A stretch of 64,000 bases of DNA, taken from contig CM057461.1 in NCBI GenBank assembly GCA_030035585.1, forward strand, positions 3,663,501-3,727,500, read 5' to 3'. This stretch comes from Dugong dugon (Eukaryota; Chordata; Mammalia; Sirenia; Dugongidae). Positions 1 through 9,766 of the stretch are shown here, piece by piece. A program made the translations under genes and the position numbers. Numbering within the stretch: the stretch's first letter is position 1; each line of letters begins with the position of its first letter. The notes beneath the pieces were generated by a model. The model made no database searches. It was not told the DNA's origin and saw nothing but the letters and a program-made list of their open reading frames with translations.

Positions 1-458
1 CCCCGCACCCGTCCTACCTCCTGCAGCACCTCCCTGAAGTGTAATGACTGTCCCTGTAAGACACCCCCTACCAGATTTCCTTGCAGATGGGGTTCTGGGT
101 GCAAATCAGGCCGATACTGGACAGGGAGATGGGAGGAGTCCCCCAACCATATAGGCTGGCTTCATGCTCCTGCTGGCAGCAGGCAGGGTGACACAGGTTT
201 CTGCTCAGCTGCATTCTGGTCTCCAGAAACCAGTCTGAAGGGTGTCATGGCAGCAGAAGCCACGACTTCTCAGCACTGGGTCCCAGCTAAGGGGGACGGC
301 ATCCATAGGATCAAGGGTGTCCAGTGGGGCCTCCCCACCCCAGCCTTCCTGGCCGGGCCCATGAGTGCTGCAGGGCCGCAAGTCCCTACCTGCGTGGATT
401 TAATGACTGCTCATACGTGTCTCAGTCTAAATGGAACAGTGAAAAAGTGAACAAACTA
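1..458. other. No gene seen; mostly single-copy DNA
   Basis: No repeat family or exon recognised in 1-390. From about 393 the sequence matches the start of a second segment at about 2478 (see the paired repeat entries). Open frames here are short and have no recognisable domain. Confidence 0.5.
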
Positions 459-900
459 ACAGCTGTCTAGGAGTCCCTGGATGGTGGGAATGGTTAAGGA
501 CTCAACTACTGGCCAAAACGTTGGCTGTTCAAACCCACCAAGAGGCGCCTCGGAAGACAGGCCTGGTGATCTGCTTCCAGAAGGTCACAGCCTTGAAAAC
601 CCTATGGGGCAGTTCTACTCTGCACACATGGGGTCACCAGTAGTTGGAATCCACTCAGCAACAACTGAAACAACAACCACAGCTGTCTCTGGATTTCCGT
701 TGCCCTGAATGGCATCCCCAATGCTTTTAATGCCCTTCTGTCTTCCCCCCATGCAAACAACAAACAACAGGGATGTGGTGCAGGTGGGGGCAGCTGCAGA
801 TGGAATCCCTTGCAGAAATACTTCTGAAGGAGGGTTGCAGGCCAGCTGTGCAAGGCTCGGGGAGGTGCTCCAGGGCTCAGCCAGATCCTCTCCTCCAGCT
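393..900 (+). repeat. Copy 1 of a direct ~300-bp segmental repeat, split by a SINE
   Basis: The parts outside the SINE (393-468 and 689-900) align in order with 2478-2760. Shared words include TGGATTTAAT, AACAGTGAAAA, ATTTCCGTT, CTGAATGGCATC, GCTTTTAATGCCC and CCTTGCAG. The copies have clearly diverged but stay collinear for about 300 bases. They could be an old local duplication or two copies of an interspersed repeat I do not recognise. Confidence 0.65.
469..678 (+). mobile_element. AfroSINE
   Basis: A tRNA-derived head (AGTCCCTGG...) is followed by the diagnostic body CCTATGGGGCAGTTCTACTCTG and a CAACAAC tail. The insertion is flanked by a perfect 10-bp target-site duplication ACAGCTGTCT at 459-468 and 679-688. 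It interrupts copy 1 of the direct repeat, so it is younger than the duplication. Confidence 0.85.
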
Positions 901-1380
901 CTTGCATCGCCAAGTTGGTAAGCATCTGAGCTCCGGTATTGAATCCCTTTCTGCTCAAACCAGCGGAGGGCCTCTGTCTCATCACGGATCCTCAGGGGTA
1001 CATCACCCTAGGCTTGCACATGGGAGACAGGACGAAGGATGGCATGGTCACAAACACCTCAGTCCCCTTGGGGTCCTCGGTTATTTGCTCAGGGCCAAGG
1101 AAAGCGTCATGACTTACATCTGACCTGCTGTTTCACTGCCCATGGGATCTCCCTGTGTCGATTCTCCGAAACTTCCTGGTGATGTCCACCAGGCAAATCC
1201 AGGCAAGTAAAGCCACCAGAAGCCATGTCCTCTCCCACTCAAGTATCCAGCTAAAGAGGTAGGCACCCTGCTTCCTTCCTCCATCCCCGAGGCGGTAAGT
1301 GGAAGACGCATAGAAGACATGGGCGATCTTCTTTTACAATCACCTTCTAGCCTGTGCCACTTCCCCCGAGACAGTTTAAA
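900..1380. other. No gene or repeat recognised
   Basis: Moderately GC-rich DNA with no known repeat motif and no exon-like structure. Short open frames on both strands have no domain. Confidence 0.4.
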
Positions 1381-2478
1381 GCCTCTTTTATAAGTTAAAG
1401 GGTGAAATGATGTTTCATAAAGAAAACACAGATGTAGGCATAGCTTTAATAAAAAAAGAGAGGGGTGAGGGAGATGTGACCAGATTGCAAAGGGCTAATG
1501 GGAATTTTCCTTTTTTTAACAGTATCAGAATAACCCTAGCTCTCCTCTTTGATAAAATTTCCAGGACAAATATATGGAAATAACCTACCCCAGGCCCTGC
1601 TTGGCCTATTCGTTTTGCTGTGGCAACCGCAGCATTAGTTCTACCAGGTCAGATTCGTAATTATAACTCCTCGGGTGGGAGCCTCGGAGACTGCTGCAAA
1701 TGCATTTATCAAGCAACTCGATGTTATTTATTTCAACTCCCGTTTGTTTCTTGCTGCAATTTTTATCTGGAATGCGCGCCTAGCTGTTCATTTTGGTGGG
1801 GGAACTCAATACAAAGTTAATTACTGAGCAGAAAGAAAATGAAGCTTGGCAGTTCTCCAGGCCATTTCTTCCAAAGCACATTTCAGGGCAACCGGAACCA
1901 AGCGAGAGACACCACAGCATTAACGGAGCTTTTGACTGATGGAAGGAGGGGTAAGAAGGGACTCGTGAGTCGCCACTCTTGCCAATTCTCATTAGAGACC
2001 GACTCACAGGAAGAGGAAGAGTGAGAACATGGAGCTGGCTGCTTTTCACACTCTCATCATTAAGGCACTGGAACTTTTTTTTTTTTTTTTTAGTCTGTTT
2101 GTTCATTCCCTTTTCACACTCTGGAAGCTGCAGGGGCAGAGAAATCTAGCTGTTAGTTTTCAATATAATTGGACTTGGTTGCAGCGTGTGTAATAGCCTC
2201 GTCCCTGGTGCTGGTAGATTTATCTCGAGCCTGCCGCTGCTCCGGCAGAGCAATTGGGAGCTGTGTAAATATATTTTCTCTCTAGGGAAGCAGTGTGCTT
2301 TTGAAGGGCTTAATATCAGATACAAAAGACTGGACAATCTGGGAATGTGCACGGCCATGGATTGGCTCTTTCTTTCCAGATAATGGAGAAGATTTAAATA
2401 ACGCTGGGCAGTCCACCTTACTACAGTTGTGATTTTGCACCACCATCCTTTAGCAGGCTGCAAGCAAGTGTTCCACCA
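1380..2478. promoter_or_regulatory. Candidate conserved non-coding element(s)
   Basis: An AT-rich, repeat-free stretch with many homeodomain-type TAAT/ATTA words and a GATA-type AGATAA word. It contains the clusters GTAATTATAACTC near 1655, AGTTAATTACTGAG near 1815 and AAATATATTTTC near 2266. A run of 16 T lies near 2076. Having no repeats across 1.1 kb in so repeat-dense a window fits purifying selection. This is inference from composition only; cross-species conservation was not checked. Confidence 0.4.
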
Positions 2479-2770
2479 AAATGGATTTAATTACTGTTCG
2501 TATCTGTCGCAATCAAAACGCAACAGTGAAAACATCAACACTTAGCAACTGTCTATGTATTTCCGTTCTTCTGAATGGCATCTCCAAAGCTTTTAATGCC
2601 CACCATGGATCTTCTGCCCTCCTGCCCACGTACACAACATACAACAGGGAGGTGGTGTACTTGGTACATGGAAGCTAGAGAGGGAAGTCCTTGCAGGAAT
2701 CCTTCAGAAGAAGAATTTCAGAACTACTGCATCAGACGGATCACCCTGGAAATTTGGTGTTGAGTGAACT
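2478..2770 (+). repeat. Copy 2 of the direct ~300-bp segmental repeat
   Basis: Uninterrupted partner of 393-900, in the same orientation about 2.1 kb downstream. Collinear words include TGGATTTAAT, GCAACAGTGAAAA, TATTTCCGTT, CTGAATGGCATCTCC, GCTTTTAATGCCC, ACAACAGGGA and CCTTGCAG. It shows the pre-insertion state of the site where copy 1 received a SINE. Confidence 0.65.
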
Positions 2771-2811
2771 CATTACACTTTAGCAGCTTCTCTGGCCAGC
2801 CACTCCCAATA

Positions 2812-2872
2812 GCAACCCCAGGGCCTGGTATATAATAGGCACTCAATATATATTTAACAAATGAAATAATCA
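2812..2872 (+). repeat. MIR or L2 3' end fragment
   Basis: The words GGGCCTGGTATATAATAGGC and CACTCAATATATATTTAAC match the common 3' end of MIR/L2 elements. Too short to assign further. Confidence 0.5.
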
Positions 2873-3229
2873 ATAATTTGGACCCTGGGTTAATGCTGGA
2901 TGCAAAGAAAATCTAAGATGACCTTAAATGTCCCACTTGAGCCTGATTGGACTAAACATGAAGAAAACCATATATAGCCTCCAAGGTAGTATTTGCCATC
3001 AGTCGATTATCCTGTGCAGTAAGATACAGCAACTCTGCCTTGACCAAACTCTTTGTGGCAAGATTGGCATCTACCAGGACAGAACCTCCTTGGACATTGT
3101 GGGCAAATCTGCCAGGCTGTAAGCTGCTGGAGAGTAAGGATGCCTTTGTATCTACTGCAACTAGCCCTGCCTCCTTCAAGGGCTGAGCACAGAGGTCCTG
3201 GAGCAAAATAACAAGAGTTATGCCCAACC
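2872..3229. other. No gene or repeat recognised
   Basis: Roughly 350 bases of mixed composition. I see no repeat family and no coding signal. Confidence 0.4.
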
Positions 3230-3242
3230 TTTGGCTATTGCA

Positions 3243-3624
3243 AGGAGCCCTGGTGGTGCAGTGATTAAGCAATCAGCTGTTAATAGAAAGGTAGGCTGTT
3301 CGAACCCACTAGCTACTCCTTGGGAGAAAGGTGTAGCAGTCTGCTTCCATAAAGATGGAAAAAAAAAAAAAGGTGGCAATTGGGTCAATTCTGACTTATA
3401 GCAACCCTACAGGACAGAGCAGAATTGCCCCATAGGGGTTTCCAAGGAGTGCCTGGTGGATTTGAACTGCCAACCTTTTGGTTAGCAGCCGATCTCTTAA
3501 CCACTGCACCACCAGGGCTCCATAAAGATTACAGCCTTGGAAACCCTATGGGGCAGTTCTACTCTGTCTTATAGGGTCCCTTCGAGTTGGAACTGACTTG
3601 ACGGCTATGGGTTTTGGGGTTCTT
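3243..3624 (+). mobile_element. AfroSINE (outer, interrupted)
   Basis: The head GGAGCCCTGGTGGTGCAGTG starts at 3244. The body resumes after an inner insertion with ATTACAGCCTTGGAAACCCT and ends in a G/T-rich tail. Flanking 13-bp duplications TTTGGCTATTGCA (3230-3242) and TTTGGCTACTGCA (3625-3637) differ at one base. A second AfroSINE in the opposite orientation lies inside it. Confidence 0.9.
3357..3518 (-). mobile_element. AfroSINE nested inside another AfroSINE
   Basis: A reverse-strand copy. The plus strand reads an A-run, then GCCCCATAGGGGTTTCCAAG and TTAACCACTGCACCACCAGG. It is flanked by a perfect 11-bp duplication TCCATAAAGAT at 3346-3356 and 3519-3529, which lies inside the outer SINE. 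On its own strand its 3' end is a T-run, not an A-tail. Confidence 0.93.
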
Positions 3625-3834
3625 TTTGGCTACTGCAGCCACTCTCTGTATGCTCGCTATGTTTTTCCTGTTCTAGAATGGACTCATTGAAGGGTTAGTC
3701 ATCAGACAGGCTAGGCTCCCTTTCTACAACCAGCCACTCTTTATGATCCACAGAGGCCCTCAGCACCTCACCCCCACCCAAGGAAGCCTTCCCTGGGCAG
3801 CAATGAAGTGAAGGGAATAAAAGTATCCTGTGGT

Positions 3835-3937
3835 ATCAGAGGGCCTGAAACCCTGAGCACCCTGCTCTCTGGGTGCCTTAGCCAGTCTGTCCCGTCTCTG
3901 AGCCTCAGTTTCCTCCTCTGTAAAACAGGATAGAAAG
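3835..3937 (+). repeat. MIR fragment
   Basis: Contains CTCTGAGCCTCAGTTTCCTC followed by CTCTGTAAAACAGGAT, the well-known MIR core to 3' end. Confidence 0.75.
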
Positions 3938-3942
3938 AGCCT

Positions 3943-4704
3943 TGTCTTAGCTATCTAGGGCTGCTATAACAGAAATACCACAAGTGGGGAGCTTTAGAGA
4001 ACAGAAATTTATTTAACTCAGTACTGAGGTCACTCCTGAGGTTCACTCTTCAGCCAAAGATTAGACAGGTCTATAGGGCCAACAATAACACACATAAGGG
4101 ACATGTTTTATAGTTCATTTGTGTATATGAGACTAACGGGCACACTAGCCCAGAAGCAAAGATGAGAAGACAGGAAGGAACAGGAAAATTGGATGAATGG
4201 AAACAGGGAAACTGGGGTGGAAAAGGGGAGAGTGTTGACACATCGCAGGGTTGGCAACAAATGTCACAAAACAATTTGTGTATTAACTTTTTAGTGCAAA
4301 ACTAATTTGCTCTGTAAATTTTCACCTAAATCACAAGAAAAAAAAAAGCCAAGAATTCAAACTCAAAAAAATAAATAAATAGAAATAAATTTATTTTCTC
4401 ACAATTTAGGAGGCTAGACATCTGAATTCAGAGTGCCGGCTCTCTCTGTCGGTCCTTGTTCCTTGGTTCCCTGGTGATCTTCATGTGGCATGACATCTAG
4501 CTTACTCCCATCTCTGCTTACATGCTCATTTGTTTGTGTAATCTTTTATATCTCAAAAGATATATTGACTTAAGACACACCCTACACTAATACTGTGTCA
4601 TTAACATAACAAAGAAAACCCATTCCCAAATGGGATTATAACCACAGGTATAGGAGTTAGGATTTACAGCACATATTTTTGGGGGACACAAGTCAATCCA
4701 TAGC
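3943..4704 (-). mobile_element. MaLR/MLT1-like solo LTR, split by an L1 3' end
   Basis: The plus strand starts TGTCTTAGCTATCTAGGG and ends GGGGGACACAAGTCAATCCATAGC, the reverse of an MLT1-type LTR (ATGGATTGAATTGTGTCCCC...). It is flanked by a 5-bp duplication AGCCT at 3938-3942 and 4705-4709, as expected for ERVL/MaLR elements. No internal viral genes remain. It belongs to the same subfamily as the LTRs at 14822, 18115 and 50904. Confidence 0.75.
4015..4386 (+). mobile_element. 5'-truncated L1 3' end
   Basis: Resembles the 3' UTR of the full-length L1 in this window (GAGGTTCACT... CTGTAAATTTTCACCT) and ends in an A-rich tail. It is flanked by a perfect 10-bp duplication AAATTTATTT at 4005-4014 and 4387-4396, inside the older LTR. 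It shows that the 'CTGTAA..TTCACCT' tail can act alone as an L1 3' end. Confidence 0.75.
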
Positions 4705-4709
4705 AGCCT

Positions 4710-5110
4710 CCTAACACTACCATTCTAGGACTCTTCTCTATGGCCAAGGAGCTTGAGGGCTTCAGGGTAACCTAGAAAAGTCATAGATGAAGTCACTAAG
4801 AAAGAATTTGGGAAATGTTCCTGAAGATAGGAGCTCCATGGGGTCTAGCCCAGCCAGACCACAGGCTCACCTCTAATGGGGTCATTGTAGGTCCCAGGAA
4901 CCCCCAATGCCAAGCAAGATGAGGGCCATGGGTGCCAGTCACCTGGAGTCTAAGTTCCTTTATGACAAGCAACTCCTGATATTTTCTCTCCATCTCAGAG
5001 TTTCTGGAGCTGAGGTTTCCATCTCTCTTTGAAGATTCCAATTCGCTAACTTTTCATATGGGATAAGTCCCTACAGATCCCACAAAAGGCCACAAGCAGA
5101 AATGCCCCTA
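4710..5110. other. No gene or repeat recognised
   Basis: Single-copy-looking DNA. I see no repeat hallmark or exon-like feature. Confidence 0.4.
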
Positions 5111-5250
5111 GACTACAAGACAAACCAGTGTTTTCCAAAGCAGGGGTTGTAGCTACCAGAATTTGAAAAGATTTCAGGAAGTAAAAAGAAGGTATATGTT
5201 TATTTTTATGTGCGTTAGAAAAAGATTAACTAATGCTCTGTATGTTTTAT
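5111..5250 (+). repeat. Left arm of a ~140-bp inverted repeat
   Basis: Matches the reverse complement of 6031-6183. Key matches are GACTACAAGACAAAC, GTGTTTTCCAAAG, TTTCAGGAAGTAAA, GGTATATGTTTAT, AGAAAAAGATTAACTAATGC and GTATGTTTTAT. Positions 5126-5456 also resemble a hAT-type non-autonomous element, with ends CAGTGTTTTCCAAAG and TTTGGGAATTGCTG and imperfect 8-bp flanks AGACAAAC/AGCTAAAC. The inverted homology runs past that boundary, so the relation is not simple. Confidence 0.7.
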
Positions 5251-5743
5251 CTCAGGAATTTACGTTTAAAAAGTGAGTTCATTTAAAATTTAAATACATA
5301 TATAAAATAATAGTTTAAATATATGTACTCATGCATATGCAAATATCTACTTTTTAAAAATTATGTATTAAATACATTATTATATCCTGGGTAGTAAATG
5401 GGTATGGCAAACATCTTGAGAGGGGTACCCAAATAAGAGATGTTTGGGAATTGCTGAGCTAAACTTAAAGAAGGAAGGAAGAAGGAGTCTATGGGTTTTC
5501 GTTAGGCATTCAACCTATTCACCTTAGTGAGGATGACTCTAGCATTCCTACAGGTGGATGGGAAAAGAGACCGAGAGCTGAGGACAAGTGCAGTGAAGAA
5601 GGTACTGGTGGCTTGAGAAGAGGAAAGGTGTAAAATACTTATCTCAGAGAGCGGTGAGTGAACAAACTAGGACTGATGGGCAGAGCTAAAGGCCATTTGT
5701 ACTCATGCGTTTAAAATAAATACAGACCATTGGTTGAGTTGGG

Positions 5744-5744
5744 T

Positions 5745-5787
<43 letters not shown>
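5744..5787. repeat. (TG)n microsatellite
   Basis: About 20 near-perfect GT dinucleotides in the loop between the two inverted-repeat arms. The flanking 5260-5740 and 5790-6030 show no gene. Confidence 0.95.
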
Positions 5788-5789
<2 letters not shown>

Positions 5790-6030
5790 ATACACATTCA
5801 CCTGCCTGGGTACAGCAAAAGTAAGTGATGGGTTGGATTTCACCTGGTTGCAGTGTTGCCAGGTAATGCAGCCAAAAGAGAGGAAAGGCAGCGGAGAGGA
5901 TATTCAAGAGGGTGGCCCTGAGGATACCCCCATGGAATCTAAGCTAGGTAAGAGGGTAGTGAGGACACAAAGGGTGGTAATAGCTGTAGGACCAAGAGAA
6001 GGCAGGTCATTTTGGCCACGGTTGACCAAA

Positions 6031-6183
6031 TAAAACATACACTGCATTAGTTAATCTTTTTCTGATGGACATAAAGATAAACATATACCTACTTTTGGAA
6101 ATGGGTAATTTACTTCCTGATATCTTCCCAACACCTGGTGACTACAACATCCACTTTGGAAAACACTAGTTTGTCTTGTAGTC
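6031..6183 (-). repeat. Right arm of the ~140-bp inverted repeat
   Basis: Reverse complement of 5111-5250 (for example GCATTAGTTAATCTTTTTCT, ATAAACATATACC, TTTGGAAAACACTAG, TTTGTCTTGTAGTC). The arms are about 780 bases apart. Confidence 0.7.
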
Positions 6184-6304
6184 TTGTAGGTCCTGGAATC
6201 TAAGAACTATTGGGGTCGTGGAGCTGGAACGGGAGGGTGTGTAGTTTTCAAGAGTGAGACTGAACTTTCAACAGCTCGGCATTGAGCTTATAGAGGTGGG
6301 ACAA

Positions 6305-6440
6305 GGTCAAGAGCAGTGATTATCAACCTCGGCCACCCGGTGAAATACTGATGCCTAGGGCCTCATCCCCTTAGGTTCCAATGTCATAGGTCTGAGGTGC
6401 AGCCTGCATACTGGAATTTTGTAAAGTTCCTTGTGGCTGA
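6305..6440. repeat. MER5-type (hAT-Charlie) DNA transposon fragment
   Basis: Contains AGCAGTGATTATCAACCTC... then GATGCCTAGGGCCTCATCCC and CTGCATACTGGAATTTTGT, a diverged but ordered match to the MER5/MER20 group. Subfamily uncertain. Confidence 0.5.
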
Positions 6441-6624
6441 GAGCCAATATTCTGGGTTCTGAACAGTGGGATTCAGTGGCTGAGGTAAAGAGAAATACAA
6501 GATTTGGAGGAGAGGAGGATGAAGAACTGAGAGCTGTGGACACTGAAAGTATCATTCAAATATATTGTCCAAAAGCAACACCTGGAGTTGTGTGGAGTAC
6601 AGGGCTCTGGATGCAAACATCATC

Positions 6625-6639
6625 AAGAATAAGGGGCAA
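6625..6639 (+). repeat. 5' target-site duplication of the full-length L1
   Basis: AAGAATAAGGGGCAA, identical to 14759-14773. Together the pair bracket exactly one L1 from its 5' UTR to its A-rich tail. Confidence 0.92.
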
Positions 6640-8340
6640 CAGGTTCCGGCAAGATGGCGCTCTAGGCAGAAGCACCACGCCATCCCTCCACAGCAAAGAT
6701 CTGAAAAACTAAGCCAAACAGAGAATCAACAATCCTGAAACCCTAGAACATCAAATGAAGAGATAAAGAACTCAGCCGAGCACCAAATGGAGTGAGAATA
6801 CTGAAAGAGAATGGAGAGCGAGGAGAGATTCATGCAGAGGTCCCCTACCAGCTACCGCAGCGTGGATCCACCATCTTGGACTTATGGAGACCAGCAAATG
6901 GGGGTATGAGAAAGCAGCCTCACGGAGCATCCAGTGGGAGACAAAACAGCCGGTAATTTGTGGCGTGCGCTTTCCCACCCACCACCCCTCTTCGCCCCAG
7001 CTTGGGCTCCTCTGCTTCCCGTGGCCGCGGTCTCTTGGCTCGGAGGCGCCGGCTGCTTAGATTCCACTTGTTCCACACGCCCAAGCGGGCGGCTCTCTGG
7101 GTGCCATTTGTTGGCTGCTAGTGTTGCTTTATTTTTTTTTTTTCCTGCTTCTTTGGATTTCTTGCTTGCCTCTTGCCGCCTCCCCCTCCTTTCGCTCAAG
7201 TGCCTGGCTCTGTGCGCCATCTTTGCTTTTTCCTGAGGGGCTGCGGAGCTCCATTTGAGTGTGGAGGTGCTTCCCGGTCTGGGCTACCGTGCTGGCGGGA
7301 TCCTGGGGCTTTTGATCGTTTGTTCATTTTGAATTGTTTCTCTGTTTTCTTTTCCTTTCCTTGAGTTGGGAGCCCTTTCTGGCCAGGCAGAGCTGCGTGC
7401 CAGAGAGACTCCCCTTCGGCTTCCACAGATGTGCAGAGGGATCCCTGAACGCATTTCTCTTTTTGTTGGTTTTTTTTTTTTTTCTGTTTTTCTGGGGGGC
7501 CTTTCTTGTTCCTTTTTTTTTTTATTTGTTTTGTTTTGTTTTCCCTCTTTTTCCCTTTTGTCTTTCTTCATTGCTCAATTTCTGGTCTCTCTATTTCTTC
7601 CTTCTCTTTCTGATCCCTGAATACCAGGCATTGTATGCCTCTGCGCCTTCTGGCCAGGCTCTGCTGCGACACCTGAGAGCGACTTCCCCAGACCTCATAG
7701 CTGCATCGGTGGGATCCCTGGGAACTTTGCGGTTCTTTAACCTTTCTGATTCTTATTTGTTCATTCTTTTCTTTTCTTCCTCTTCCCCCTTCTGTTTTTC
7801 TCCATTTCATAGTCTCTCATCTCTCCATTCCAACGGCAAGCTCCCCTAGCATTCTTTGTTTTTTGTTTGTATGTTTTTTGGCTCCTGTTCCTTTCTCCTC
7901 TCTCCCATATCCAGGTTAGCTCCACACACAACCATCTCCCTGCTGCATCCTGCCTACCTGCACCATGCACTTGACATCACACCACCAAGCTGTGCAGGCA
8001 CAGCGTATTGGAACCTGCCCAGCACTGATTACTGACCGCCCTGGTGGCTGTGGTGAGTGCCACAAACAACCCATCCCAGTGGCTCCTCTTCAGCTAGACC
8101 TGCCCTGCTGTACCACATCTGAGTGGCTGAACCAGCCAGTTGGAGAAGGAGAAGAAAAGTATTGAGGGCACAGACAAGCGAACAACAAGGGGCACGCAGT
8201 CTGCCTGCTCAGACATACTCAATTTTTTTTTTTTTAAAGGGATGAAACAAACAAATCTACAATCAATAAATGAGAGAAATATCTACTGAATGTCCTGAAA
8301 ACAGCAAACAATATCAAAACATTTACAAAAACATGACAGG
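6640..8340 (+). promoter_or_regulatory. L1 5' UTR / internal promoter
   Basis: Begins CAGGTTCCGGCAAGATGGCG. The AAGATGGCG at 6651-6659 is a YY1-type site about 12 bases from the 5' end, the place where human L1 carries its YY1 start-positioning site. Further YY1-like words are CCATCTTGG near 6872 and CGCCATCTTTG near 7215. 6950-7310 is GC-rich; 7330-7900 is strongly pyrimidine-rich with T-runs. Motifs such as GGGATCC(C)TG (7297, 7438, 7711), CTGGCCAGGC (7380, 7650) and TTGTTCATT (7320, 7757) recur, suggesting diverged internal repeats. Open frames here are composition artefacts. Confidence 0.75.
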
Positions 8341-9337
8341 ATGGCTCCCGTAGGCATCCAAATTAAAACACCAGATGACTCTCCTGTGGAAGAAAACGCA
8401 CTAGAAGTACCTCATAGGGAATTCAAATCAATAATACTCGGAATTTTCCAAGAACTGAAACAAAAATCTGACAAATATGAGAAAAAAATAGAAAATTCAT
8501 GGAAAATACAGACAAAAAATTGGAAGAATTCAGGAAGATGATGCAGGAACAAAATGCCAAAATAAATTCACAACTAGAAATTATACAAAAACAACAATTA
8601 GAAATCCAAAAGATAAACAACAAGATTTCAGAAATGGATAATGTCATAGAAGGGCTGAGAAGCAGATTTGAAACCGTGGAAGACAGGATCAGTGGAACTG
8701 AAGACAAACACTTGGATACAACTCTGCTTCAGGAAAACTCAGAAAAAAGAACCAAGAAAAATGAAGAGACCCTGAGAGTTATGTGGGACACAATTAAAAG
8801 CAAAAACTTACAAGTGATTGGCATTCCAGAACAGGGGGAGAAAACAGAAAACACAGAGAGCATCACTGAGGAACTGCTGACAGAAAACTTCCCCAATATC
8901 ATGAAAGATGAAAAGCGGGCCATCCAAGAAGCTCAATGTACCCCATATAGAAGAGACCCCAAAAGAAAATCACCAAGGCATATCGTATCCACACTCGCCA
9001 AAACCAAAGACAAACAAAGAATCCTGAGAGCAGCTTGTGAAAAACAAGAAGTCACATACACAGAAGAAACAATAAGACTAAGCTCAGATTATTCGGCAGA
9101 AACCATGCAGACAAGAAGGCAGTGGGATGACATATATAAAATCTTGAAAGAAAAAATTGTCAGCCAAGAATAATATATCCTGCAAAACTCTTGTTCAAAT
9201 TTGATGGTGAAATCAGGTCATTTCCAGATAAACAGAAACTAAGGGAATATGTAAAAGTCAAACCAAACTTACAAGAATTATTAAAGGGAGTTCTTCAATC
9301 TGAGGACAAACAGCTTCAGCCCTCAGGCAAGACCTAG
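8341..9337 (+). pseudogene. L1 ORF1 (RNA-binding chaperone), frameshifted
   Basis: Encoded the L1 ORF1 protein, which trimerises and binds L1 RNA. The start ATG at 8341 (AGGATGG, good context) opens MAPVGIQIKTPDD. A first frameshift near 8470-8500 leads into an open frame to 9173 with a long Glu/Lys/Gln-rich coiled coil. Next come the RRM region (NLQVIGIPEQGEK) and the C-terminal domain (SPRHIVSTLAKTKDKQRIL and IRLSSDYSAETMQTRRQW). A second frameshift near 9150-9170 moves the end to a third frame (IIYPAKLLFKFDGEIRSF, LQELLKG) with a TAG at 9335-9337. All domains are present but not in one frame. Confidence 0.9.
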
Positions 9338-9766
9338 GATGCAAGATCGTACGAGCCAGATACCAATCTAGGAAATGAACTCTCGAGGACTATCCAAAAC
9401 CAAAAGAAATACAACAGGGAATCAGAGCAGTCAATCAATGGATGACAACAACATCAAAACAATGAAAGAGGGAATAAATGGCATAGGTATAGAACCTTCT
9501 AATGGAGAGGAAGGCAAGGCAATACCAAGTAATGGTAGACTGCTTCAAACTTAGAAAGATAAGGGTAAAATTCATGGTAACCATGAAGAAAGTTAACAAA
9601 CCAACTCATAAAAATAAAGACGAAAAACATAAAGTCTCAGCAAAAAAAAAACAAAACCTACAAAAACAAAAGAAATGAACACAAAATCCACAAACAAAAG
9701 TAACTCAGCACAAGAGAGTAAGAAGAACAAAGAAAACTTCAGCACCACAAAAAAAAGCACTACAAA
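9338..9766 (+). other. L1 inter-ORF spacer
   Basis: About 430 bases of A-rich DNA between ORF1 and ORF2, with several A-runs (such as 9640-9655). It has no open frame of note. It is much longer than the roughly 60-base spacer known in human L1. Confidence 0.7.

Noticed and set aside
5126-5456. A clean hAT insertion with 8-bp duplication
   Set aside because: The flanks AGACAAAC/AGCTAAAC differ at two bases, and the inverted copy at 6031-6183 extends past the supposed left end. Kept only as a possibility.
7334-7849. A 171-residue Phe/Leu-rich frame
   Set aside because: It lies in the pyrimidine-rich L1 5' UTR, where T-runs encode Phe. It has no domain.
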